This document shows positions 34,489-46,672 of a DNA stretch of 64,000 nt, in pieces. How positions within the stretch are numbered: position 1 is the stretch's first letter; each line of letters begins with the position of its first letter. Both the position numbers and the translations under genes were made by a program. The notes below the pieces were generated by a model. The model made no database searches. It saw only the letters and a program-made list of their open reading frames with translations, and was not told where the DNA came from. The DNA comes from Solanum dulcamara. Its lineage: Eukaryota > Streptophyta > Magnoliopsida > Solanales > Solanaceae. The stretch is from assembly GCF_947179165.1 (NCBI RefSeq), contig NC_077237.1:57432023-57496022 (forward strand). Reading direction: 5' to 3'.

Positions 34489-36566
34489 ATATCTCCCCCT
34501 TGGGAACATTTGTCCTTGAATGAGATTCAACTAATATCGGAATGACATAGAAAATGGACTAGCAACCCAACATGAATATGAGGACACTATCAAAGATGCA
34601 TAAAACATGTAAACTTCATACTTAACATAAAACATACTCTTTGAGAAAATTCATTTTCATTAATCATGCATGCATATGAATGACATATGGAACTAAAACG
34701 TAGGAGTTTAATAGATTTGATCATGAACAACTTAGTACTTTAGGATCAAGTGAAAGGAAAGAGATACGGATAACGCTTCATCATGTCTAATTCCGCTTTC
34801 TAAGTAGCACTCTCTACTTGTTGATTCCTACATAACACTTTGACGGATACGTCTTTATTTCTTAATGCTCTTCACTTGCCGGTCTAAAATCTCAATCGGG
34901 ATCTCCTCATAATTCAAACTCTCTTCAATACTCACATTCTCTATTGGTACAATAGAATTTGGATCACCCACAAACTTCCTCAACATTGACACATATACCT
35001 TAGACTACTACACCTCTATAGGAAAATAGAGTACTACTCCTTAATACCCGTATTCATCAAACCTCGAAACCTAATAAAAAAACACACAAAGCATCGTGCA
35101 TTCACCCATATTCCATCAACACTACATTCAAGCCTAGTTCTATAACAACTCTAATACACTCACTTGAAACCCTTAACAAGAAGTCATCAATAGACTAATA
35201 CAATCATTCACATATCTACAACCATACATTCAAGCCTACCATTCTAGCCACTTTATGTCTCCCTTGAAGTCAACATCACTTAATAATTTTTGTGTCTACC
35301 CTAGAATATCTATATCCTCACTGGCATTCATTCCTACCAAAGGTCACCCCAATATACTCTTACCTATTTATTGTACATAACAAGGTCTCATCTAGCTCGT
35401 CCTCCATAGCTATAACCTCAAATGGACCAAGCATACCATAATTATCACAATACGGAACACCCACTTTTCCCTCAATCTTCCCTAACTCATCCACCAAGAG
35501 CTATGAAATTTACTCAATATATTTCTCATAGGCTATCAACATTGGGACACACAACCGACCTTGGTAATGAAATACTCCATCTCCCCCTTATGAGAGAACA
35601 TTTATCTTCTCATCAACCATCAATTTCCCATCCACTACCCATCATAATTCCTAACTAGCTTAAACAATAAAACCACCCTCATTAGCATTACTCAAACATA
35701 CCCCTAAATTCTGAGTCACACAAGGGTATTAATCAAAAAGGGCTCTAGCAAGATTTTGGGACATATATCAAATTTTATATAAAGGTAAGGAGTAGCAAAA
35801 GATAATGTGGCACCCAGATCAATTAAAACATAAACATCAAATTCAAATACCCGCAACTTACCTGTAACTAAATCGGGAGACTCCTCAACCTCTTACCTAG
35901 CTTGAAGTGCATAAAACCTATTATGGCGCAGGCCGCCACCTCATTGAGCTTGTCCACCTTGAGTAGCTTGCCTTAGAGGATGTATTTCTCTCCCCTTGTT
36001 AGGGCATTTGGATACCTTGTGCCCCCTTCTACCATATACAAAACAAGCACCTATCCCAATCAAACACTTAACCCCATGATTCCTTTTTCATTTAGTGCAG
36101 GTAAGGAGAGTAGAAACACTAGCATTCACATCTCCACCTTGGCCCTTAAGGTATGGCACAATATCATTATCAAACCTTTGGATGGAAGTTCGAGGGGAAC
36201 CTTGACATTGGAATCTTTGTCCTTATTGAAAATGGCCATTATCGTCACTAGTCTTAACATTAGAAAATCCATCTTCAAATCGATCCCTCTTGGACTCCCT
36301 CATCCTTCTCTCTTCCAGCTTCTCTCCTTCTATTTGTTCAGCATAGGTCATGAGCCGAGATATGTCCATTTCTTTCACAAGCATAGCGTCTCGGCATTCT
36401 CTAGAAACTAAGTTGGACACCCCCAAAATAAGCTTACTCATTCAGGCACGAGGGTCAGACACCAAAGTCAGAGGATACTTTTACAACTTCATGAAGTTGA
36501 AGGCATACTCCATCACATTCATACTTTCTTGCTTCAAGTTGATAAACTCTATCACCTTCGCCTCTT
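34489..36566 (-). pseudogene. Element E internal block 1: gag part, protease stub, chromodomain
   Basis: Read right to left. The gag C-terminal region includes 36441-36223 (MSKLILGVSNLV, then MDISRLMTYAEQIEGEKLEERR) and a zinc knuckle at 36045-36004 whose second Cys is Tyr (CFVYGRRGHKVSKC). A protease active-site stub DVYVLIDLGATLSFATPYL follows at about 35850-35780. The rest of PR, all of RT, RNase H and the integrase core are absent. About 35000-34750 is a chromodomain end (NYEEIPIEILDRQVKS, then in another frame KDVSVKVLCRN and DMMKRYPYLF). The gag start is missing because the block is fused to a partial LTR at 36566/36567. Confidence 0.82.
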
Positions 36567-37971
36567 GGAATCTAATGATACCCACATTGCGAAGGAGGAG
36601 GCTACTTTGCCAAGATAGACTCCTGATCATGAACATGTGCTATTTGTGGATCCACTAGCTAGGGCATAAAGGCAACCTACAGTGGCATGTAGTTTATAGG
36701 ACATGAAGTTGCTACTAGGGCTTTTGGTAGGGCCCCACGTCAATTCCACTCGGTGCTAAGTCAAATCCTACGGAATACATACATAACATAAAATCATAAT
36801 TATATATATCATGGTTATGATCATAGGTTTGTAATCATAGAGTAGCTCATTTTTATAACATTCTTGTATTGTGAGAATTGCCCTTTCATCAGTACAATCA
36901 TATTTGCATAATTCATATTGTTAGGCCTTATGGCACAACATTGGGCCCTAAGTCACCTTTCCATAATTTGCATGAAAATCGTCATTCGAAACATAATTAT
37001 AGTCCATGATCATAATTGAAATACATAATCATAATTCATACTTGGAAATTCATGATCATATCTTATACTTGAAATTAGGGTAAGACATGAATTCATAATC
37101 AATTGATTTAAAAATCATGAAATTGACTTAAAACATGAATGATCATAAACTTTGTATCAATCCATACATAATTCATATAGATAATATCATTAGTAAGTAT
37201 AATTGAAAATACTCATATTTTACATCATGAACCCTAGAAATCAAAATATGAGAATTAATGGAAAACATTTTCAATTTAATATAATAACCATCAATTTATA
37301 TCAAAATAGACTAATGATCATACTTTAAATCATAATTCATGCAATAGGAATAGAGATCACAAATACCATAAAATACCATACTTTAATTTGATAGAAAACC
37401 TTGAGAAATTGATTGGGCTTAATGGATGAAAGGATCCACGAATCAATACCTCCATACCTTAAGTGAGAATACCAATTAATTTGGAAGAACTTGAGAGTTT
37501 TTGATGGAGAGCTTGAGTGAATTTACTTAAAGTCTTTAATGGAGCCCTTGAGTGTCTTTTGTAGAGAGAGAAATATTTGAGTAGGTGAATTGTAGAAGAA
37601 TGAATAGAATTAGGGGTTTAGGTGAATTTATAGAGTCGTATTACGCCCTAAAAGCATCTAGGTTCATTGATTAATAATTTGGAAAAGGTCTAAAATGCTC
37701 TTTAAAAAAACTCAACTCGGCTAAAAAACTCTCCAAGATCTGCGTCGCGGACCTGTCGCGGATCCTACTATTTCGTGAATTTCTTCAAAAATCTATCTTC
37801 CGATATACGGGTCCTAAAAATCCACCGAGACCATTCTCCTGCAAGTTTTGACCCCCTAATCGATATTCTGAACTCGAATTTTCCAAAAAGATAAAGGATA
37901 ATGCATTACTTAAGCGGCCTATTCCCAAGGCATTCTTAATGCATTTGTGTGCATTTTTTAGGGAGGTTACA
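36567..37971 (-). repeat. Element E internal partial LTR (1405 bp), copy 1
   Basis: It matches 33083-34488 of the 3' LTR almost base for base but lacks the ~690 bp corresponding to 32395-33082. Its left edge (GGAATCTAATGATACCCACATTGCG) is fused directly to gag sequence. Its right edge is a normal LTR start (TGTAACC on the minus strand) with the polypurine run beyond it. Confidence 0.9.
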
Positions 37972-40049
37972 ATATCTCCCCCTTGGGAACATTTGTCCTT
38001 GAATGAGATTCAACTAATATCGGAATGACATGGAAAATGGACTAGCAACCCAACATGAATATCAGGACACTATGAAAGATGCATAAAACACGTAAACTTC
38101 ATACTTAACATAAAACATACTCTTTGAGAAAATTCATTTTCATTAATCATGCATGCATATGAATGACATATGGAACTAAAACGTAGGAGTTTAATAGATT
38201 TGATCATGAACAACTTAGTACTTTAGGATCAAGTGAAAGGAAAGAGATACGGATAACGCTTCATCATGTCTAATTCCTCTTTCTAAGTAGCACTCTCTAC
38301 TTGTTGATTCCTACATAACACTTTGACAGATACGTCTTTATTTCTTAATGCTCTTCACTTGCCGGTCTAAAATCTCAATCGGGATCTCCTCATAATTCAA
38401 ACTCTCTTCAATACTCACATTCTCTATTGGTACAATAGAATTTGGATCACCCACAAACTTCCTCAACATTGACACATATACCTTAGACTACTACACCTCT
38501 ATAGGAAAATAGAGTACTACTCCTTAATACCCGTATTCATCAAACCTCGAAACCTAATAAAAAAACACACAAAGCGTCGTGCATTCACCCATATTCCATC
38601 AACACTACATTCAAGCCTAGTTCTATAACAACTCTAATACACTCACTTGAAACCCTTAACAAGAAGTCATCAATAGACTAATACAATCATTCACATATCT
38701 ACAACCATACATTCAAGCCTACCATTCTAGCCACTTTATGTCTCCCTTGAAGTCAACATCACTTAATAATTTTTGTGTCTACCCTAGAATATCTATATCC
38801 TCACTGGCATTCATTCCTACCAAAGGTCACCCCAATATACTCTTACCTATTTATTGTACATAACAAGGTCTCATCTAGCTCGCCCTCCATAGCTATAACC
38901 TCAAATGGACCAAGCATACCATAATTATCACAATACGGAACACCCACTTTTCCCTCAATCTTCCCTAACTCATCCACCAAGAGCTATGAAATTTACTCAA
39001 TATATTTCTCATAGGCTATCAACATTGGGACACACAACCGATCTTGGTAATGAAATACTCCATCTCCCCCTTATGAGAGAACATTTATCTTCTCATCAAC
39101 CATCAATTTCCCATCCACTACCCATCATAATTCCTAACTAGCTTAAACAATAAAACCACCCTCATTAGCATTACTCAAACATACCCCTAAATTCTGAGTC
39201 ACACAAGGGTATTAATCAAAAAGGGCTCTAGCAAGATTTTGGGACATATATCAAATTTTATATAAAGGTAAGGAGTAGCAAAAGATAATGTGGCACCCAG
39301 ATCAATTAAAACATAAACATCAAATTCAAATACCCGCAACTTACCTGTAACTAAATCGGGAGACTCCTCAACCTCTTACCTAGCTTGAAGTGCATAAAAC
39401 CTATTATGGCGCAGGCCGCCACCTCATTGAGCTTGTCCACCTTGAGTAGCTTGCCTTAGAGGATGTCTTTCTCTCCCCTTGTTAGGGCATTTGGATACCT
39501 TGTGCCCCCTTCTACCATATACAAAACAAGCACCTATCCCAATCAAACACTTAACCCCATGATTCCTTTTTCATTTAGTGCAGGTAAGGAGAGTAGAAAC
39601 ACTAGCATTCACATCTCCACCTTGGCCCTTAAGGTATGGCACAATATCATTATCAAACCTTTGGATGGAAGTTCGAGGGGAACCTTGACATTGGAATCTT
39701 TGTCCTTATTGAAAATGGCCATTATCGTCACTAGTCTTAACATTAGAAAATCCATCTTCAAATCGATCCCTCTTGGACTCCCTCATCCTTCTCTCTTCCA
39801 GCTTCTCTCCTTCTATTTGTTCAGCATAGGTCATGAGCCGAGATATGTCCATTTCTTTCACAAGCATAGCGTCTCGGCATTCTTTAGAAACTAAGTTGGA
39901 CACCCCCAAAATAAGCTTACTCATTCAGGCACGAGGGTCAGACACCAAAGTCAGAGGATACTTTTACAACTTCATGAAGTTGAAGGCATACTCCATCACA
40001 TTCATACTTTCTTGCTTCAAGTTGATAAACTCTATCACCTTCGCCTCTT
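37972..40049 (-). pseudogene. Element E internal block 2 (near-identical to block 1)
   Basis: This has the same content and length (2078 bp) as block 1: gag part at 39924-39706, zinc knuckle at 39528-39487 with the same Cys-to-Tyr change, protease stub at about 39333-39263 and chromodomain end at about 38488-38233. Only a handful of substitutions separate it from block 1 (for example GTCTTTCTCTCC against GTATTTCTCTCC). It ends in a second fusion to a partial LTR with the identical junction. Confidence 0.85.
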
Positions 40050-41454
40050 GGAATCTAATGATACCCACATTGCGAAGGAGGAGGCTACTTTGCCAAGATA
40101 GACTCCTGATCATGAATATGTGCTATTTGTGGATCCACTAGCTAGGGCATAAAGGCAACCTACAGTGGCATGTAGTTTATAGGACATGAAGTTGCTACTA
40201 GGGCTTTTGGTAGGGCCCCACGTCAATTCCACTCGGTGCTAAGTCAAATCCTACGGAATACATACATAACATAAAATCATAATTATATATATCATGGTTA
40301 TGATCATAGGTTTGTAATCATAGAGTAGCTCATTTTCATAACATTCTTGTATTGTGAGAATTGCCCTTTCATCAGTACAATCATATTTGCATAATTCATA
40401 TTGTTAGGCCTTATGGCACAACATTGGGCCCTAAGTCACCTTTCCATAATTTGCATGAAAATCGTCATTCGAAACATAATTATAGTCCATGATCATAATT
40501 GAAATACATAATCATAATTCATACTTGGAAATTCATGATCATATCTTATACTTGAAATTAGGGTAAGACATGAATTCATAATCAATTGATTTAAAAATCA
40601 TGAAATTGACTTAAAACATGAATGATCATAAACTTTGTATCAACCCATACATAATTCATATAGATAATATCATTAGTAAGTATAATTGAAAATACTCATA
40701 TTTTACATCATGAACGCTAGAAATCAAAATATGAGAATTAATGGGAAACATTTTCAATTTAATATAATAACCATCAATTTATATCAAAATAGACTAATGA
40801 TCATACTTTAAATCATAATTCATGCAATAGGAATAGAGATCACAAATACCATAAAATACCATACTTTAATTTGATAGAAAACCTTGAGAAATTGATTGGG
40901 CTTAATGGATGAAAGGATCCACGAATCAATACCTCCATACCTTAAGTGAGAATACCAATTAATTTGGAAGAACTTGAGAGTTTTTGATGGAGAGCTTGAG
41001 TGAATTTACTTAAAGTCTTTAATGGAGCCCTTGAGTGTCTTTTGTAGAGAGAGAAATATTTGAGTAGGTGAATTGTAGAAGAATGAATAGAATTAGGGGT
41101 TTAGGTGAATTTATAGAGTCGTATTACGCCCTAAAAACATCTAGGTTCATTGATTAATAATTTGGAAAAGGTCTAAAATGCTCTTTAAAAAAACTCAACT
41201 CGGCTAAAAAACTCTCCAAGATCTGCGTCGCGGACCTGTCGCGGATCCTACTATTTCGTGAATTTCTTCAAAAATCTATCTTCCGATATACGGGTCCTAA
41301 AAATCCACCGAGACCATTCTCCTGCATGTTTTGACCCCCTAATCGATATTCTGAACTCGAATTTTCCAAAAAGATAAAGGATAATACATTACTTAAGCGG
41401 CCTATTCCCAAGGCATTCTTAATGCATTTGTGTGCATTTTTTAGGGAGGTTACA
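40050..41454 (-). repeat. Element E internal partial LTR (1405 bp), copy 2
   Basis: Equivalent to 36567-37971, the same truncation and same junction. By eye it is closer to that copy than to either terminal LTR. Confidence 0.9.
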
Positions 41455-44002
41455 ATATCTCCCCCTTGGGAACATTTGTCCTTGAATGAGATTCAACTAA
41501 TATCGGAATGACATGGAAAATGGACTAGCAACCCAACATGAATATCAGGACACTATGAAAGATGCATAAAACACGTAAACTTCATACTTAACATAAAACA
41601 TACTCTTTGAGAAAATTCATTTTCATTAATCATGCATGCATATGAATGACATATGGAACTAAAACGTAGGAGTTTAATAGATTTGATCATGAACAACTTA
41701 GTACTTTAGGATTAAGTGAAAGGAAAGAGATACGGATAACGCTTCATCATGTCTAATTCTGCTTTCTAAGTAGCACTCTCTACTTGTTGATTCCTACATA
41801 ACACTTTGACGGATACGTCTTTATTTTTTAATGCTCTTCACTTGCCGGTCTAAAATCTCAATCGGGATCTCCTCATAGTTCAAACTCTCTTCAATACTCA
41901 CATTCTCTATTGGCACAATAGAATTTGGATCACCCACAAACTTCCTCAACATTGACACATATACCTTAGACTACTACACCTCTATAGGAAAATAGAGTAC
42001 TACTCCTTAATACCCGTATTCATCAAACCTCGAAACCTAATAAAAAAACACACAAAGCGTCGTGCATTCACCCATATTCCATCAACACTACATTCAAGCC
42101 TAGTTCTATAACAACTCTAATACACTCACTTAAAACCCTTAACAAGAAGTCATCAATAGACTAATACAATCATTCACATATCTACAACCATACATTCAAG
42201 CCTACCATTCTAGCCACTTTATGGCTCCCTTGAAGTCAACATCACTTAATAATTTTCGTGTCTACCCTAGAATATCTATATCCTCACTGGCATTCATTCC
42301 TACCAAAGGTCACCCCAATATACTCTTACCTATTTATTGTACATAACAAGGTCTCATCTAGCTCGCCCTCCATAGGTATAAACTCAAATGGACCAAGCAT
42401 ACCATAATTATCACAATACGGAACACCCACTTTTCCCTTAATCTTCCCTAACTCATCCACCAAGAGCTATGAACTTTACTCAATATCATTTCTCATAGGC
42501 TATCAACATTAGGCCACACAACCGACCTTGGTAATGAAATACTCCATCTCCCCCTTATGAGAGAACATTTATCTTCTCATCAACCATCAATTTCCCATCC
42601 ACTACCCATCATAATTCCTAACCAGCTTAAATAATAAAACCACCACCCGCAACTTACTTGTAATTAAATCGGGAGACTCCTCAACCTCTTACCTAGCTTA
42701 AAGTGCATAGAACCTATTATGGAGCGGGCCACCACCTCATTGAGCTTGTCCACCTTGAGTAGCTTGCCTTTGAGGATGTCTTTCTCTCCTTTGTTAGAGC
42801 ATTTGGATACCTTGTGCCCCCTTCTACCACATACAAAACAAGCACCCATCCTAATCAAACACTTACCCCCATGATTCTTTTTTCACTTAGTACAGGTAAG
42901 GAGAGTAGAACTACTAGCATTCACATCTCCACCTTGGCCCTTAAGGTATGGCACCATATCCTTATCAAACCTTTGGATGGAAGTTCGAGGGAAACCTTGA
43001 CATTGGAATCTTTGTCCTTATTGAAAATGGCCATTATCGTCACTGGTCTTAACATTAGAAAATCCGTCTTCAAATCGAGCCCTCTTGGACTTCCTCATCT
43101 TTCTCTCTTCCAGCTTTTCTCCTTCTATTTGTTCAGCATAGGTCATGAGCCAAGATATGTCCATTTCTTTCACAAGCATAGCATCTCACCATTCTCTAGC
43201 AACTATGTTGGACACCCCCGAAATAAACTTACTCATTCAAGCACGAGGGTTGAACACCAAAGTCGGAGCATACTTGTACAACTTCATAAAGTTGAAGGCA
43301 TACTCCCTCACATTCATACTCCCTTGCTTCAAGTTGATAAACTCCATCACCTTCGCCTCCCTCAACTCTAAGGGAAAGAAATGATCAAGAAATACAACGT
43401 TGAAATCCTCCAAACCAATAGGACCTCTTTCAACCCTTTCGACCTTCTATTGGTCAAACCACACTCGAGTGACATCCCTAAGTCGGTAGGCCTCCATCTT
43501 TGCCTTCTCCTCAATAGACATCCCTATAATATCCTTAATCTTATATACCTCATAAACAAAGTCTTGGGATTCTCATCACCTTTCAAACTATGGAACTCAG
43601 GAGGGTTCATCTTTGTGAAGTCTCTAACTCTTGAAGCCAGTGTGATCACATTTGGAGGAGCCATTACTCCTTATTTGGCTACTATATGAGCTAGCATGGT
43701 GATAGAGGTCCAAAACTCCTCATTAGTTACTTGATCGGGAAGAGGACCATAAGCTTGAAGGATTTATCTTCTCAGAGGCATGTTCTGAAAAATCATAAAA
43801 AATAATCGTTAGGAGGGAAGGTCTTAGAGTACCACTCTATCACACGAATTAGATCATGAAAGAAGTGAGAATTTCCTAAGATGCCTCATAGCCTCCTACT
43901 CATTAGTGTGGCGTGCTTCACACCCATGAACAATACTCTACTTGACGCGGCATGTTGGACACCCTAGGACACTTGGAAAACCTTGTGCTCTGATACCAAG
44001 TT
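41455..44002 (-). pseudogene. gag: Element E internal block 3: most complete gag, chromodomain end, pol deleted
   Basis: The gag begins at 43782 (MPLRR, followed at once by TAA) and can be followed through about 43370 (LREAKVMEFINLKQGSMNVREYAFNFIKL is split across reading gaps) and MDISWLMTYAEQIEGEKLEE at about 43160-43110 to an intact CCHC knuckle CFVCGRRGHKVSKC (42840-42799). The 171 bp that carry the protease active site in blocks 1 and 2 are absent: TAAAACCACC joins ACCCGCAAC near 42640. After about 500 bp of unreadable sequence, the chromodomain end is at about 41971-41716. It has at least four stops in gag. Gag would package the RNA; here it is broken. Confidence 0.82.
43987..43998 (-). 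other. Primer-binding site of element E (tRNA-iMet)
   Basis: On the minus strand TGGTATCAGAGC follows the 5' LTR end after four bases (AACT-type spacer). Confidence 0.93.
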
Positions 44003-46221
44003 TGTCATGACCCGACCTAGGTCCTAGTAATAACACGGCAATCGAAACCCTGAAGAACTCCAACCAAGCCTCTTGTACATATCAAAAGAATACATAAGGT
44101 AAATTAAAATAGGAAACATCATAAGAGAGTCTAAACCATGAATAGGTCCTAGTAATAACACGGCAATCGAAACCCTGAAGAACTCCAACCAAGCCTCTTG
44201 TACATATCAAAAGAATACATAAGGTAAATTAAAATAGGAAACATCATAAGAGAGTCTAAACCATGAATAGAAATTGAGGAATGTCATATGACAACATAGA
44301 CTCGAAATATTTCTCCAATTAGATGCCTCTACTCATGAATATGGGCGGTGGCTAATAAATGTCCCTAGCTCACCCTCAATATACAACGTAAACAAAAGTC
44401 TTTTGAAAACAAAATAGTAAGCAACTTGAAAATTTATCCCTGATCAATGAGGACTCACCACAACACAGTCGGATAGAGAATGCCTACTAGTTACATGGAC
44501 GATTAGGATCTTCAACCTCAACCCCTACATTATGAAACAATATAGGAAAAAAGTATGCATTAGTACGTTGGAATGTACTAAGTATGTGGGCAATGCAATG
44601 CATGAAAAAACATATTTGTAACAATGACCATATAAAATAGCATGTTAGGAGAAATAGTCAAAAATCATAAGTAGTCTTTAAGAAATATCAATGCATAATA
44701 ACCATAAGAGTATCATGTAAAATAAAAGATAGGATTAGTCATTTAAAACATGCATAAATGTACATATGTGGGATAGAAACCATAACCGACAATAAGACCA
44801 AACGAGCTATAACATGGAATCTGATGATACCCAAATTGAGAAGGAGGAGGCTACTTTGCCAAGGTAGACTCCTGATCATGAACATGTGTTATTTGTGGAT
44901 CCACTAGCTAGGCCATAAAGGCAACCTATGGTGGCATGTAGTTTATGGGACATGAGGTTGCTACTAGGGCTTTTGGTAGGTCCCCCACCTCAATTCTACT
45001 CGGTGCTAAGTCAAATCCCACGGAATACATACATAACATAAAATCATAATTATATATATCATGGTCATGATCATAGGTTTGAAATCATAGAGTAGCTCAT
45101 TTTCATAGCATTCTTGTAATGTGAGAATTGCCCTTTCATCATTACAATCATATTTGCATAATTCATATTGTTAGGCATTAAGGCACAACATTGGGCCCTA
45201 AGTCACCTTTCCATAATTTGCATGAAAATCGTCATTCGAAACATACTTATAATCCATGATCATAATTGAAATACATAATCATAATTCATACTTGGAAATT
45301 CATGATCATATCTTATACTTGAAATTAGGGTAAGACATGAATGCATAATCAATTGATTTGAAAATCGTGAAATTGACTTAAAATATGAATAATCATAAAC
45401 TTTGTATGAGCCCATATATAATTCATATAGATAATATCATTAGTAAGTATAATTGAAAATACTCATATTTTACATCATGAACCCTAGAAATCAAAATATG
45501 AGAATTCATGGAAAAATTATTCAATTTAATACAATAACCATCAATTTATATCAAAATAGACTAATACTCATATTTTAAATCATAATTCATGCAATAGGAA
45601 TAAAGATCATAAAATCCATAAAATACCATACTTTAATTTGATAGAAAACCTTGAGAAATTGATTGGGCTTAATGGATGAAAGGATCCATGAATCAATATC
45701 TACATACCTTAAGTGAGAATACCAATTAATTTGAAAGAACTTGAGAGTTTTTGATGGAGAGCTTGAGAGAATTTACTTGAAGTCTTTAATGGAGCCCTTT
45801 AGAGTCTTTTGTAGAGAGAGAATTATTTGAATAGGTGAATTGTAGAAGAATGAATAGAATTAGGGGTTTAGGTGAATTTATAGAGTCAGATTAGGACCTA
45901 AAAATATCTCGGTTCATTGACTAATAATTTGGGAAAGGTCTAAAATTCCCTTTAAAAAAACTCAACTCGACCAAAAAACTCTCCCAGGTCCGCAACGCGG
46001 ACCTGTCGCAGACGCTACTATTTCATGAATATCTTCCAAAATCTATCTTTCAATATACGGATCCTAAATATCCACCAAGACTACTTTTCTACAGTTTTTC
46101 ACCCCCTGATCGATATTCCAAACTCAGATTTTCCAAAAAGATTAAGGATAAAGCATTATTTAAACGGCCTATTTCCAAGGCATTCTTTAGGGATTTGTGT
46201 GCATTTTTTAGGGATGTTACA
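44003..46221 (-). repeat. Element E 5' LTR (2219 bp)
   Basis: On the minus strand it starts TGTAACATCCC (46221) and ends GGGTCATGACA (44003). It is about 125 bp longer than the 3' LTR because of an internal tandem duplication (44020-44269). Otherwise collinear with 32395-34488, differing by a few percent by eye. Confidence 0.92.
44020..44269 (-). repeat. 125-bp exact tandem duplication in the E 5' LTR
   Basis: GGTCCTAGTAATAACACGG begins at 44020 and again at 44145; the two 125-bp copies are identical on reading. The 3' LTR has only one copy, so the duplication happened after E inserted. Confidence 0.92.
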
Positions 46222-46226
46222 CTGAC
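46222..46226. repeat. Target-site duplication CTGAC, right copy (element E)
   Basis: Matches 32390-32394. Confidence 0.85.
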
Positions 46227-46672
46227 TATCACATGCCCCCTCCTCGAGACAATTACGGAACCCCGCCTTATGTTATTAGAAAAGCAAAACCCGAAATTTA
46301 ATTTGTGGGTCGCCGGAGCTCATCAACGTATGCATAATCATGTGAAAATTGTAATTTTCTTCAAAACCAAGTTTCCATTGGTAAAATCAGTCAAAGATCA
46401 GTATCCCGCTCCTTTGGAGATTAAAATCCATAGAGAAATATCTTATATCTCAAAAATAGCTCAAAACCTCTTTATCTTCAAAAAATAGATTTGAGTATGC
46501 CATGATCATGCTTATGCAACAATACAATCCTTCCAAGCCAATCCATCTCACGTATATAACATGGTAAAACACCCTCCATAGCTCAAAGGAACTAACCTGG
46601 CAGTCCAAGTTCACTGCCTTAGGCCCAATATTTCAATCAAAAAGGGAAACAAACTTCTCATATCAAAAGCGC
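46227..46672 (-). repeat. Element D 3' LTR, middle segment
   Basis: LTR sequence between insertions E and F. No protein motif; the plus-strand open frame 46195-46488 is a shadow. Its membership of D is inferred from the target duplications on both sides. Confidence 0.65.

Larger units (their letters stand above)
32395..46221 (-). mobile_element. Element E: non-autonomous, tandem multi-LTR chromovirus derivative
   Basis: E is 13.8 kb, minus strand, with full LTRs at both ends (46221-44003 and 34488-32395), a primer site at 43998-43987 and CTGAC target duplications. Between the LTRs lie three internal blocks (44002-41455, 40049-37972, 36566-34489) separated by two partial LTRs (41454-40050 and 37971-36567). 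Each block keeps gag sequence and a chromodomain end but no RT, RNase H or integrase core. Both inner junctions are the same (CGCCTCTTGGAATCTAATG), so one rearranged unit of 3483 bp was copied. E would depend on proteins of an intact relative. Confidence 0.9.

Noticed and set aside
35422..36658. Plus-strand open frames of 78, 143 and 102 codons repeated at 38905-40141 as possible new genes
   Set aside because: They are antisense to the gag and protease remnants of E, and their duplication follows from the 3483-bp repeat. No protein family resemblance was seen.
42814..43371. 185-codon plus-strand open frame, the longest in the window
   Set aside because: It lies opposite the gag of E block 3, including the region just beside the zinc knuckle. 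It is a shadow of an AT-rich, low-stop strand.
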